Below the pieces are notes generated by a model. That model ran no database searches, was not told the origin of the DNA, and saw nothing but the letters and a program-made list of their open reading frames with translations. From positions 6,780,501-6,844,500 of the forward strand of contig AP031356.1 in NCBI GenBank assembly GCA_037833965.1: 64,000 nt of DNA, given 5' to 3'. A program made the position numbers and the translations under genes. Of this stretch, positions 20,711 through 33,300 are shown in pieces (within the stretch, counting starts at the first letter, position 1; every line of letters begins with the position of its first letter). Origin of the DNA: Marchantia polymorpha subsp. ruderalis (Eukaryota; Streptophyta; Marchantiopsida; Marchantiales; Marchantiaceae).

Positions 20711-23700
20711 CGCGGGTTTGGACTTGGATTCGTCGGCAAACCGTTACGTACGAGCAGAAACCGGAAGTTACCGTCTTCAGCGCGTACTCTCGGCGGCTCG
20801 GGGCAGAAGATTGAAGGTCGGGTGAAGGTCGTTAAGGGTCCAGGCCATACCGTTACTTACAGCTGTCAGGTTTACTTCTGACCGAGGAAGGACTTCGACT
20901 TATTCTCCGTCTAGTTCCGTGAGCCCGTGCACAGAATTAGGATCTCCCCCGTTTCCGTGGAGGACTCGATAACGCAATCGAGTGAACCTCGTGCATGTGA
21001 CGTGATTTGGATCTCCTACGTAATTGCATGTACGAGTTGAGCGGTACGATCCGGATTTGCGTGCATGTTAATTGATAACAAGACTCGAGAACCGAGCTCC
21101 TCTAAGAGGATTTAGAAAAAGATTGCAAGAAAAACGGAGGAGGAATATATTCTTTCTCAGTCGTACATGTAAATTGAGTTCTAAAGATCCATGTTTCAGT
21201 GATATCCATAAGAGGTCTTTATTCTCTTTATTGAAATTGGTTCAATTCTGCATTCAGACGTGTAAGAAGGTTGGTTCAATTCCATTCAATTGGTTCTCGA
21301 TTTTTCGAAATGGTTCAATTCGGATTCAAATGTGAAGTGACCGTAATCGAGATTCTGTCCACGTGTTAAGCCCAAATTATTTCATGCAATATAATATGTG
21401 TTTCTCAAGATTCGCTTCTAATGAATAAAATCAGTAATAGTTTCATGTAAATGCTAGTACTTCACCAAAAATTGAGAATATTCCAAAGCTTTGTTAAGCA
21501 GTAAGAAATATTTTCTATTTCCCCGTTTCTTACCAGAAAAATCCGATTTTGATATATAAAATAGAGAGAAGTTCAATTAGATCTTCAAATTACTCAATCA
21601 AGGCATATCTGCCTTCCTATGGAGTTGTTTGTGTGCGACATTGTTTCAAGGTTCGTTGCAATCTCTTTCGCAATACGTGACTACCTATAATAAGTTCAAG
21701 CTGACAATAACAGTTTTATATTGAATAATTAAATATATTTGTCAAAACAGATAGCTTTAATCAAACTATCGGAAACCATCTTTGATCTGCTTATCCAACT
21801 TTTTTTCCCATTAATGAATGTTTATTACCACATTTAAGGGTATTGGAATCTTTCAAAATAAAATTTTATTGACTCTATATGATACGATGTCTAAGATATC
21901 AAAAATTCACAGTTTCTTTTCCCGATAAATATATAGACAAATTTTTTACCGTTCGGTGCAAATTATTTTATTAATGCAGGACATATATTTTCCTTTGTAT
22001 ATGAGGGGGTCAATCCCACTGCACGGTGTACACTGAACAGGAACCAACATGTCTCTCGAGATGATTATCTTTTCAGATATGGGCCACACTCTTCTCCATC
22101 ATCACCACACAAAAAAAAAGACTAACTAGATATTGTATTCTACTAAACTCTGTAAAAATGAATTCAAACAAAACCACGGAACAACTATGAAGTCTCGGTT
22201 GTGGAAAACTCAGCGGGATGTAGTGGATTCCCTCAGCGAATGGAAGGCACTTCAGTGGTGCAATTGTGATAGAGCAAGTAGTTAAGCTGTTAAGGCATCT
22301 TCTTAAGGTAATACATTTCAAAATCATAAATTTCTTCTTCTATAAAATACTTAGTATCTACTTAGTAATTTTTAATCTATATAAGTCGAATTTCAACAAA
22401 GTATTGAAAATATGAAAAAAAAATTTCAAAATTTTACCGCTGGATATCAATTTACAAGTCATTATAAAATTTCATACTTCTTCCCTTTTAAATTTGAGCT
22501 TATTATAAAATCAACCAACTCTAACTTTGAAGAATGTGAAAAATGTTAGCACTTTCATAGTAAACATGACGATTTTTTAATCTATAGAAGTCGAATTTGA
22601 ACCAATTATTGAAAATATGAGTTTTTATTTCAAAACTTACAGCTAGATATCAATTTAGAAGGCAAATTAATCTGCTGTATTTATTTCTTTTGATTTTAAT
22701 TCCTTTTAATATTATAAACTCTAAAGAATGTGAAAGTTGTCCGTTGATCATTGGAATAAAGGAGATTTTTCACATTAATGATAAACCTCGGAAAGAGAAT
22801 GGGAACACTCCATCAAGGAAGAAACGAAACAGCAAACCAGGGAATAAGCCCTAACTAACCACTAACTAACCCCAGCAGCAGGGTCAGGGTCAGGCTTTGC
22901 TCGTGTGGAGATGGCAAGTGCAATTTCTTGTTGGAGCTCTTGGCGTTCACTTAGGTCATGAATGTCCTGAATCAAGGATGGCTTTGGAGGAGCTCAGGAC
23001 TTTGGGCGTGAACCTCGGAGATAGTTCGATGCTCAAGGAAGAGGGTGCACCAACTGCTCCATCTCCATCTCCTCGTGCTACGTCCTGGTGAGGGCTACTT
23101 GAGCTTCTCACCAACTGGATCCGTCATTCAGGCATTGATTCGTTCGCTTGCCCCCACCGACGAAGACTTTCACACGTTCTTCTTTTGCACGCAGAAGAGA
23201 AAGTTTGTATGTGTGGTCCAATTGCACATGCACTCACTCTGAGCATGGTTGAGGTGCAGTCTTGTTCGTGTGCTGCATTGCACGCAATCCTCGCTTCACC
23301 TTTTGGAAGGCTGTAGATTGTGGCCCATCTACGGAGCATAACTCACTGAACCAAGTTACTGGCTAGTCTACGAGAAAGAAATCGGGAGCAAAACCTCCAG
23401 AAGACAGAAGCCGCAATGACCGAAAGTGATCAAGACTCCTTGAATTTGTTATGTATGTAGATTGTGTTGTAGGGAATTGAACTTGGGGACGTAGGAATAG
23501 GTGGACCTATGAAGGATTCTTGATTTAGGTCGAGGGATTGTTTAGAAGTTCTTGAGCATTGTTGTGGCATGAGGGAAAATTGCAGATTGCTTTCCTTTAG
23601 AGCTACTGGTTTCGAAATCGGTTCACTTCGAACGCGCCTCCGTCATTCACTCATTCAAGGCTCGAATCCTTATCCTGCTTGACGGCTGTGAGCTCACGTT

Positions 23701-24480
23701 CTTTTATTATTTTAAGCTAGAGATGATAGTCGTGTCCCTGGTCTTCCCCTCGTCCCCGAGCTTTTTAAACTCACTGATTCTTCCTCGATCAAAAGAGGCT
23801 GCCAGGATTTCTCGGATATCAGAAGTGGTGCACATACAATTCAATATGGTAAACCAAGCGATCCGAGAGTCCATACTCCATTTGTTGGTCTCTGGCCCGA
23901 GCACGTGGTGATTCGCACCAAATTCTTCGCCTCGTCAATAATTCCATGCTAACCACTAAAAACGATTTTTCTCACTTTATTTTCCTTGTAACATAGTCCA
24001 CTCGGTTTCTCCAGTTTCCAGTTTGCAAACCACATGCAACATTGATCGATCCTTACCTCCAGATCAAATTTCTGTTGGTCAAGACCTCACGGGCTCATCC
24101 CTCACTTTCATTCAATCTTCAAAGGTTGTTTATCTGTTCGTGATTCTCAAAAGGTACGACTTCCAAATGGTAAGTTGTCACCCACTTCTGAATTCAGAAC
24201 ATGCCTTTAGTGATCGAGTCGTTCGTTATCTTCATCTCTCGACTATTTAGATGCAGCCATTCGCCGTTCTTCTCTTTCTATTATTTTGACTGAAATCTAG
24301 TTTTCGTATGGACATTATTTTGCTTTGAGAACCATTTATTTTTTAGCTACAAATTAGTCTCTTCTATTCCTTGTATGAGTTATTTACGTCAAAAATTGTG
24401 CGTTTCGTAAATTTTCCAGTTGTTTGAGGTTGCTCCAACTCCAATTTGTGATAGCAATAACTATACCGTACACTCTTAAC
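20711..24480. other. Intergenic, nothing recognised
   Basis: Mostly AT-rich non-coding DNA. Short open frames near 21072, 22897 and 23045 show no recognisable motif. No RNA gene or repeat of note was seen. Confidence 0.45.
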
Positions 24481-24592
24481 ATAAATGAATAATTGTGGTT
24501 TATCTCCATTTAACTATTCAATAAACTCTTCATAACATAAATGAATAATTGTGGTTTATCTCCATTTAACTATTCAATAAACTCTTCATAGT
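24481..24592. repeat. 56-bp direct tandem duplication
   Basis: Two adjacent copies of a unit beginning ataaatgaataattgtgg (24481 and 24537). The copies look identical, so the duplication is recent. Confidence 0.85.
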
Positions 24593-25184
24593 TTCTTTCG
24601 CGAAATATTTTCCCAAGCTTCTTGAATCTAGAGTTCGGAATAATATTATTTGATATTATATTGCTTTTTCTGAAAATACAATAAAATATATTTATATTGC
24701 ATTTCAAGACAATACAATATATTGGTATTGTCAATCAAACAATACAATATATTGCAATATCTAATATAGAAAATTAGACATATTGAGACCATCTACTCCA
24801 CTTCACTTTCTAATTGGCTCGGGTATCTTAGTCACAATCGATATTAATCACAATTGAGACCAAGGCCATGTTTTAAAGGGTGCGATTCTATTTGAGAAAC
24901 AATAACGCATTTAGAGTATGAGACAACAGAAGTCTGAGTTTGTCCAAAAAGATTCGCTTGCTCATAAAGAATAGCCACTCGACATGATTTGATGTAGGCA
25001 GGAGAAATCTGGTATCAATGTAGTCGGATCGGTTGGATTGCTGCATTCACTGTCGCTTCAGCGTGCGTTCTGCAAAAGAAAGGCTAGTATCATTCTTCCC
25101 GCACATCGGTATTTGACATCTTCAGGCATAGAACATCATCCTTTTCATTATCTAGCATTTTGCACTCCCTTCCCGATTGAATCT

Positions 25185-26415
25185 TTATGATGACATCTTC
25201 AAATGTGGGATTGTGAACGATGGGCGCATCAGTTGAAAGATATGAATCGAAATGGAAATTTGGAACACTGTTAATGAAAGATTGGAATAAAGTTTGAGAT
25301 TTCCAATAAAGACATTCTCTCTTTGCAACAATTCGGTCACTAATTTGAAATCAGATAATGCGCCAATATGGTGGCGAATGACATTTCGTTGGTGAGCAAT
25401 TGGAAGGAGTTCCGCTACATCAAAATTGGTGTCGTCAATGTGACGTCGCAATCTTTCATAGCGATCAAGCATTTTGATCACTCCGAGCCAACGAGTCTTA
25501 TTGTGTTTAACAAGACGCAATGAGATGGTCATGCGCAATCAATCCGCCTCTTTCAACGTTGACAGCTTTGACATCGAATTGCTCACCAAATCAACTTCGG
25601 TTTCTAGATATCGATCAATGTAGGCTTCGACTGCCAAGTTAAAACAATGGTTGCGACAGCTTAGCAATGGCAATCCGTGTAGGTCTGCTGTTGAACAGTT
25701 CGTGCTGCAGTTGTCACCAATCAAACAAATGAAATTGCTGATAGGCAGATGATACCAATCCAGTGTTGCCAGAATAAAATCCCGATGGTTGACTGTTGTG
25801 AATGTAGTTTTGTCCATCAATGGCCCAAATGCCAACAGATGGATGTCAAAAGAGGACGTTGTCGCATCTTTGGCGGGACGAGTGATGAATAAACCAATAA
25901 AATGAGTGGAGTCTTCCGTCCAGCCATCAAAGATAAAGGCATAGCATGACGCAGCTGAAGCCAATGTTGTGATCTTTTATTCAACATCATCCATCCGCAG
26001 GAACATATACTTCTTCAGAGTTTTGGAGCAGATCTTCGGCAGGTTCGTGTTCTCTGTGGTACGATTTTTTTTGCAAAAACTTAGCTCGTGCTCGCTCATG
26101 ACTATCCAGCCATTTGTATATACCGCGCGACTTTGAATCAATCATACATTCGAGCGTGGTTTGCTCAGCTCCATTATTGGAAGAATGTGATCTGCTTGAG
26201 TATGATTCCAGAGCAAACGCCGCGTAGATCTCGAGATAATCGGGATGCTTGCTCTTTATGTGGGTCATAAGATTATTGTACCCATTTTTAATGACATCAC
26301 ATTACCGTTCTACTCCACATCCACACTTCCAGATGTTCTTAGAAGAAGGAATCTTGCCGTAGAAGAGGCGACATATTGCCTTGGATGACGGGGAACTGTT
26401 GGTCTTGCTGCTCAT
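25185..26415 (-). mobile_element. Degenerate hAT-superfamily transposase with BED-type finger
   Basis: Read on the minus strand from ATG 26415, a BED-type zinc finger is visible (KCGCGVE...MTHIKSKHPDY, with paired Cys and His). It is interrupted by an in-frame TAA at 26304-26302. The transposase core follows: IFDGWTEDSTHFIGLFI holds the first catalytic Asp region (DGW). IGDNCSTN and CRNHCFNLAVEAY are typical of hAT elements. A frameshift lies between 25987 and 25964 and a TGA at 25541-25539. The C-terminal hATC dimerisation region is missing. The element is therefore dead. The wording of the core recalls hAT elements of oomycetes and animals more than the usual plant ones. This is from memory of the family and was not tested. 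Confidence 0.75.
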
Positions 26416-26562
26416 GATTGATGATGCGAATCATTTTGCGGAGTGCGCAAGAATAAGAAAAAATAAGAGGGCCCCTTGTAATCAAAGCATAATTCCTTAA
26501 TCAAAAAAACTAACCAATTGAGTTGCAATACCCTAATTGAGTCATACACGTCGGGCCATAGC

Positions 26563-26722
26563 GACCATCATGTTGAGCAAAAGTTTTGATGTCTAGGAGT
26601 TCTGTGGAACATTGTACTGCAAAGGAGGACGGCAGAGTCGGTGACCATCATGTTGAGCAAAAGTTTTGATGGCTAGGAGTTCTATGGAACATTGTACTGC
26701 AGAGAAAGGCGGCAGATTCGGT
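26563..26722. repeat. 80-bp direct tandem duplication
   Basis: Two copies begin gaccatcatgttgagcaaaa (26563 and 26643) and differ at several positions. They lie just outside the transposase coding remnant. Confidence 0.85.
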
Positions 26723-29700
26723 GATCAGTGTGGTCCAGGAGGAGGTATTTACAAGATTTGTCCATTCAATTGTCATTGGGACTCGTCTCATTCTCAGTCC
26801 TAAGAATTCTTCTCACGTTGGATTGCATGAAGATCTAGATTGCTCTCCAGAGAAGCGAGAGCTTATGATTCTTTAAGCAGTTGGCTGAAGAAGTTGCCGA
26901 TTATACCCTAACCCTAATCAGAAAACTCACAGCACAATCCCCGCACTATAACTACGGTCATATTTACAAGAACTATGTCTAGAACATGGCCGACGGCACA
27001 CAGTCGTTGGGTTCCCATCGCGTAAAATGGAACATAGCGGGTCCCATCAAGCAATTTAGTTTCCATTGAAGTACCATCAAGCAAGTCTCTTCTTTGAATG
27101 AAGAAAATAGTATTGATATTGAATTGTCATTTTAAGGAGCAACAATATAATATATTGCTATTGGAAACGCGACCAATAAAATATATTGGGTACAATATAT
27201 TGTTAGATAAATATATTATTCCCGATCTTTGCTTGAATCATTTGGTTTATCATCCAAAAAAAAAATTCCAAGTTCCCAAGTAAAAAACCTATCACAATTT
27301 TCAAATTCTCACTTCAATCAATCTCAAACCTCCCAAAAGTATGTGTTAAACATCAAAATTATCTCCAAAAAACTTTTATAGAGAATTTCCGTTAGAACCA
27401 CAGTTGTAAATTCGACATAATAATATAATAAATTCTTCAAATTGAGAGCAATCTTACAATTTTTTTATTCAAAAATCATTATTTCACTAGCATCTTGCAC
27501 TCACATCTAGTTCAAATGAGACAAAATTTTAGTCTTTATTACCAACTTGAATTGCAAAATTTTTGATGATCAAATTAGATCTTTCAGAAGCCTCATAATG
27601 TTTTTGGAATCACACAAAACATAGACCAAGGTACTAGTTTCACTTCTCAACCTTAATTGATCATAAGTGAGTAATGAGATCAGTCAAATTTTGAGACATG
27701 CATAGCTCTTCCCTTTGCACATCTTCTCGAATATGCTTCCAACTTATGCTACTCATGTTCAAATGACTTGTCTTTGCATTCAAACCCTGGTTACACTCTT
27801 GTGGGCAAATTGTACTTTCTATTTTCACTTTGTCTATGAACTTCTTTTCCTTCCAAAGAATCACTTTAATCCTTCTCCATCTCCGAAACTTGATTTTTTT
27901 CCATCTGGATGTATTTTCTCGTCCCCTCACTGCTATTATATCTTCCACCTTTAATAACTCCAATCCTTTGGGCTTTTGAAGCGAGAAAAACTTTGAGAAT
28001 TTGTATGAAAAACAATTTTCAAAGGGACCCAGATGACATCCGTCTTCTCATCACGATCTTTTTCATACCATCATCACTCATCACCGCCTGTGATAAAGAT
28101 CTTGTTGAGGTCTCTTAGGTTTATAAAAAGTATGTGGATTGATAGATTATTGAAAATTTAGATTTTGAAACACGTTCTAAAAATATTGTCTGAAAATTCT
28201 AAAATTAAGAAGGTATAAAAATACAAAAGAATGGAAAGAGAAATATCAGTTCTTTTGTGAATGAAGTTACATAACTTTATCTAAGATTTCAGCTTTAACA
28301 CTTTTGCTTCTGCATTTCTTTCCATAGTCTGAATGTTTTGGCTCTTTAGCAGTTCGATTTTATGCTTCGGCATTTGGACTTCGATACGAGGACTATTTCA
28401 GCACTTTTTTTACAACCTTTATTCTTTGGCAAATTTTTTTGGCACTTCGTCTTCTCAACTCCGACTTTTTTCCCACTTTGACTTTGACTTCTGTTCTTTC
28501 GCATTAGACCCTTCGAATTTGTCTCTTCAAATACGACATAACATCTCGGCTTTGATGCTCTAGGCAACTAAACAGCATTAGAAAGAATGCTTTTTCTTCA
28601 CTATTTTTTAAGCTTAGGCTCTGATACTTCGATTCTTCAGCTTTCGCACTTTGTCCGTTTTTGTTTTTCATCATTGGCGCTTTAGGCTGTCCGCAATTTC
28701 ATTCTTCCAAAATTCGCTTTTCGTTATTTGACTTCGGAGTTCCGAGATTCCAAACGTCGGAAAACAGCAAGATTGCTGATTTTATCGCGCACCCGTATTT
28801 CTGCAGTACATACTTTCTCGAGGTAAATTCGAGACTCGGTTCATGGTGACTGAACTTCTCGAGCTCATGCACGATTTGGCCGCAGAGTCCAGTACATGAA
28901 GGTAAGGAGAGATTGGAAAGCGTAATCGCACTAAAGACCAGGTCTGTTTACAGTAAGCCTCACATTGGTAGCAACTGTATTCATTAACGTCTGAGACCGT
29001 CCAAGTTCACTATTTTGAGAAGTTCATAAGTCGTCCTCCGATGAGTTGGGTGGCTGCTCAGATCAAGTCAATGAGTGAGTTTGAAGCTTATCATGATCGG
29101 AGATCGCCGAGATCAGCATCATGATTGCAGGCTGTTACGGTTTGTCCTCTGAAGAGTCTCTCATGATCCAGCCATCATTCACCGGACCGACCTGAGCAAC
29201 ACAGCCGCCATCTTTAGATCCGGTGATTTGTACGAGCTCCAGAATGTGATCCCCAGACGTGTACTGCTGTCGCACATGGAAACTCTCGAGGAATAACGGT
29301 AAAGCTAGTTCAGAGAATTTCATGTCACCAATACTGCAGTCCAACGAGCAGTTCCAGCCCTTCTTCACAAACCCTTGAAGGTACATCACGAGCGCTCAGA
29401 GCTCGGTGATATCTTCCTGATACAGGGGTCGAAGCCTGCAGGGACAGATGGTACTTCTCAAAAAGTACGAAGCGCTCGGAGCTTGGCGAAAGCTGACTGA
29501 CACAATCAAGCATACTGGGAAGAACTCAGAGCCAGAAACACATTCCTGTCATGGGTATTATAAGGTACGATACGGTTGAAACTGAAACCATCATCCACAG
29601 GTGCGATTCAATGCACGAACACTCGAACCTTGCAGTTCCAGATCATCCATCAGCTACTATGATACGAATATTCGAAAATTGAGTGTATACATATCTTACA

Positions 29701-30316
29701 CAGTATGGACAGACAATACAAGAGCGGAGCAGAGGACCTCCTGCAGACGTATCTCCCTGCCAACTAGCCAGCAGCAGCAGCAGCAGTAGCTACTCAGTAA
29801 CCAAAATAATGCTCCTCGACCAGATACTGTTTCTTGCACCAAACGAGCTAAGAATACAAGAGACTTCTTCACTCCCTCGTTGGCATTAACCGCACGTCTC
29901 TTCAAAGCCTCTGCAACTGTACTAGCACAACTCTATTCACTCCAGTAACAGAAATATGTTTTCTAAGATCAGCGAGTCCTGATGGCTTGATGTGTCAGAT
30001 CAGCATTCAAACGGGCAGCACAGCCTCCAACCCAACAGAGCGTATAGGCCTTTGCAGTCAGTATGATATCGGTCGCAACAGGCAAGCTCAGTAATCACCT
30101 CCACAGAGAGGTAGGTCAAAATTTTCAATGTGACAGTTCTGTTGGCGCATTTGCTGCTCGGATCGATCAAGCATCAGGTTGCAGAGGGGCCCGTTTGGTC
30201 TGCTCTCTTCGATGTCTGGTCGCAGAACATGCCCTCTGGTTATAGATCAGAACGGATTCTAGTGTAATTGCAGCGTTGGTAGTTGCTCGTGTCAGAAGAT
30301 GAGCTGAAGGCCAGGA
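26723..30316. other. Gene-poor stretch
   Basis: AT-rich to about 28.6 kb. A minus-strand frame of 100 codons at 27661-27963 is basic and helical-looking but not recognised. Two minus-strand frames at 29135-29513 sit downstream of the xylanase, and I do not support them as exons. A (CAG)n microsatellite lies at about 29769-29787. Confidence 0.4.
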
Positions 30317-33300
30317 TCAGAAACTCAATTCTACGTAGGCGGGTTCGTCACCTTTCACCAGCTCAAAAGTCTGGGTTAATCCAAAGTCATCGACCGAAAT
30401 GGTGTAGTCGCCAAGGAAGCCTCGGAAGGGTACCTCACCTTGCTCATTCACAACACTCTCGAAGCTGGTTTGCCACTCCTCCTTGAGGGCAAGGAGTCGG
30501 AGGCCTGCTTCGTTCACTCTCTTATCAGAGTCAACGAGATGAGCGTTCTTCCTGCACATTGTTCCTTCCCAGAAACCCCAGAACATGAGTCCTTCTATAG
30601 CAGGGTGAGCGAAAGCCTCTCTCAAAAGCACTTCCAAGTCGTCTGCACGCGTGAACTCATTCACCGACTCCACGTCAATCTCTGTGAACCAGATGGGAAG
30701 TCCTAAAGTGGCCAAATGGTCGAGAGCATGCTGAATTACAGGTCCAACCGGAACATCTATGTGACCTTGCAAGCCTATGCCTCCGATTGGGGCGCCGTTG
30801 TGGATCAGATCCACGATGTGCTCGACGTAAGCTGTGGGTGAGGACTTGCAGTCACAGCCATCCTCGATATGATAGTCGTTGACAAAGAGGACAGCCTCGG
30901 GGTCAACTTGATGGGCGAGTTGGAAGAGGTAGGGCAGGAACTGGGGGCCCAGTCTGTCCTTGTAGTAAGACCCGTGAAGCATCTCGTTGTTTACGTCGTA
31001 GTGCCTGAATCTTCCCTTGTAGCGTGACAGGAGTCCAGCAATTCTGGAATGGACTGCTTCTTCCAATTCTGGGGGCGCGAGGGGTTTCAGCCAGTCCTGG
31101 ATGGTATCCTCCGTCTCCCAGAGGATGCAGTGCCCTCTGCAAGGAATACCGTTTCTTTCACAGAACTGCAGCAGATCATCTGCGTTTTCGTAATGGAGTT
31201 CCCCCTGAAGCTTTTCGATCCATCCCCATTTCAGCTCATTCTCGAAGACGGCCCAGTTGAAGGTGTCCAAAAAGAACTTTGTGTATGCTGAGTTCTCCAA
31301 GCTATAATGGTTGATGGCTGAGCCGAGGGGAAAGCTAGAGCGATTTTGTCTTACAGTTACTCTTGTGCCTGGAGCAAGAGGTTCACCGTTTGAGCTTTGG
31401 AGCTTTACAACCACATCCCGCTTGCGAATCTACAAATGACAAAGAACACCGAGATCGAGTGAGATGATAATCAGTGGCAAATTTCAAAACGGTGGGCGCA
31501 AATGATAAGGAGCATAAACGTACGTTCAGTCATGAGGTAATCCTGTGCACTGTGTTTCCGAACTACGGAAAAGAAGTTTAAAAAACGAAGAGAAGCATCC
31601 AATTTCAGTATGATGATGATGATGATGATGGAAGCAGAGACATGACTGGAACGGAACAGAATTGGGGCTTTCGAACAAAGTGTGGGGTTCAGAGTGAGAC
31701 GCTGGGGGTACCTGATCCGTTCGTTCCCGGAGCATTGGAAATCGTGCAGAGCGATCGACAGCAAATATGTGCAGTCCGGCCAGCATCACGTCCACACCAG
31801 CACCAGGGCCCTGGAGATAGACGTGCACATTTTCAGGCTGCTTCTCTAGCCGAAAAGATCCCACTACCTCCTCCCATACGTCACCTGCGAGCACTTCACC
31901 ACCTTGAACCCACTTGCCATCCACACTCAGACACACATCCACTTTGTGCTTCATTCCGGGCTGATCAGGACTCCGAGTAGCCACCCATGCACTGACTTGG
32001 TACGACATGTTAGTCTGAAGTCTTTCAGTTATCGTCTGTGCAGGACCTTCCCAGTCATATGAACGATTCGTGATCAGCAGATAAGATCCCCTGAGTCCGG
32101 GTGGTGGTGAGTCCATGAAAGACTTCTGTGCAGCGGGGCCTAACAGCGTTGGGCACCCATGGGCAATACTCAATCGACAATTACCCTGAGGATACCAGTG
32201 TTTCAGTCCACTGTCAAAGTTGGTGTTGTGCACGATGTTCGTGCCAAATCTTGGATTCTGAAGACACAGACAGAAGTGGTTAAAACATGATCTTAACATC
32301 AGGCCCTTTCATATAGCAATGATTCAGATACCTGCTTGAAGCATCCTCTGTGACACAGATTGCTGGAAACCTTCCAACGTTGCTTCGATGGGATAGCCAA
32401 GAAAAAAACTTTGGCTATCCCAAAGTTTTTTCATCATTCCAGTGGTGCATCAAACTACAACAATGATGCTGGTATGCGGCCAGCAGCCAAAGTCTACAAG
32501 GAACACGAAGGGGTTGGTTGCATTGGTGCAAACCTGGAACAGTATAGGCCCCTCGACCTTCGGCCTCTCCGGTTTGAAGCAGAAGATGCTGTTGTAAAGC
32601 ACGTCAACGCCTCCGGGAGGACCTTCCATATAAATTGAAGCTCGCGCAGGTAGCTTATTCACAAGGAACTCTCCTTTGAGTTCCGACCACTGCGCACTTG
32701 ATGCATTGACTCTGTTCCACGATCGATATCAACGAGTAAGCGACTAGCCAAGGGCTTGAAAAAGTGAAGTCTTTAACAAGTGTTGGAGCAGAAAGACCAA
32801 ATTGTCGTACACAACGGCAGTTGACTTGACATCCTTATGATCGACAATCACGATCTGCGAAGCAGTAAGTTTTCTGAAAGCAATTAAAGGTGAAAGACGA
32901 TCGAAATTCTGTTTCCAGACAATGGCCATCTTCTGATGAGGGGAGTAATTGTATGCATAAAAATGATCAATCAAGACCGAACAAAAGTGGACACCAAGGA
33001 CACCAACCCTGAACTCACCTTCCAAGGGTCATGTACTGCTCCTTCCCATCGTATCCTTTCATGTAGAGCGTTGCCATCACCATTGCTTCCTTTACACCAC
33101 CACCGTTCACTCGAACCTTGGCAGAGACATGGTAAAGGGTACTTTCTTCTATGCGTCCCGTTATATCTTGCTCAATTCCCTGCCATGTTTCCGTTCGCTG
33201 TGAAGCGACTGCAAAGTACTTGCCAGTTTCGGGACCAATGGCACCCAAACTTTCGGTGACATATGCTTTACAACCCTTCTGTGTCCAACTTTTCAAGCCA

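Noticed and set aside
31430-31711. Extension of the xylanase exon 5 frame with a run of His
   Set aside because: It is read-through into intron 5. A clear CAG|GTACCC donor lies at 31712/31711 and the His run comes from an (ATG)n microsatellite.
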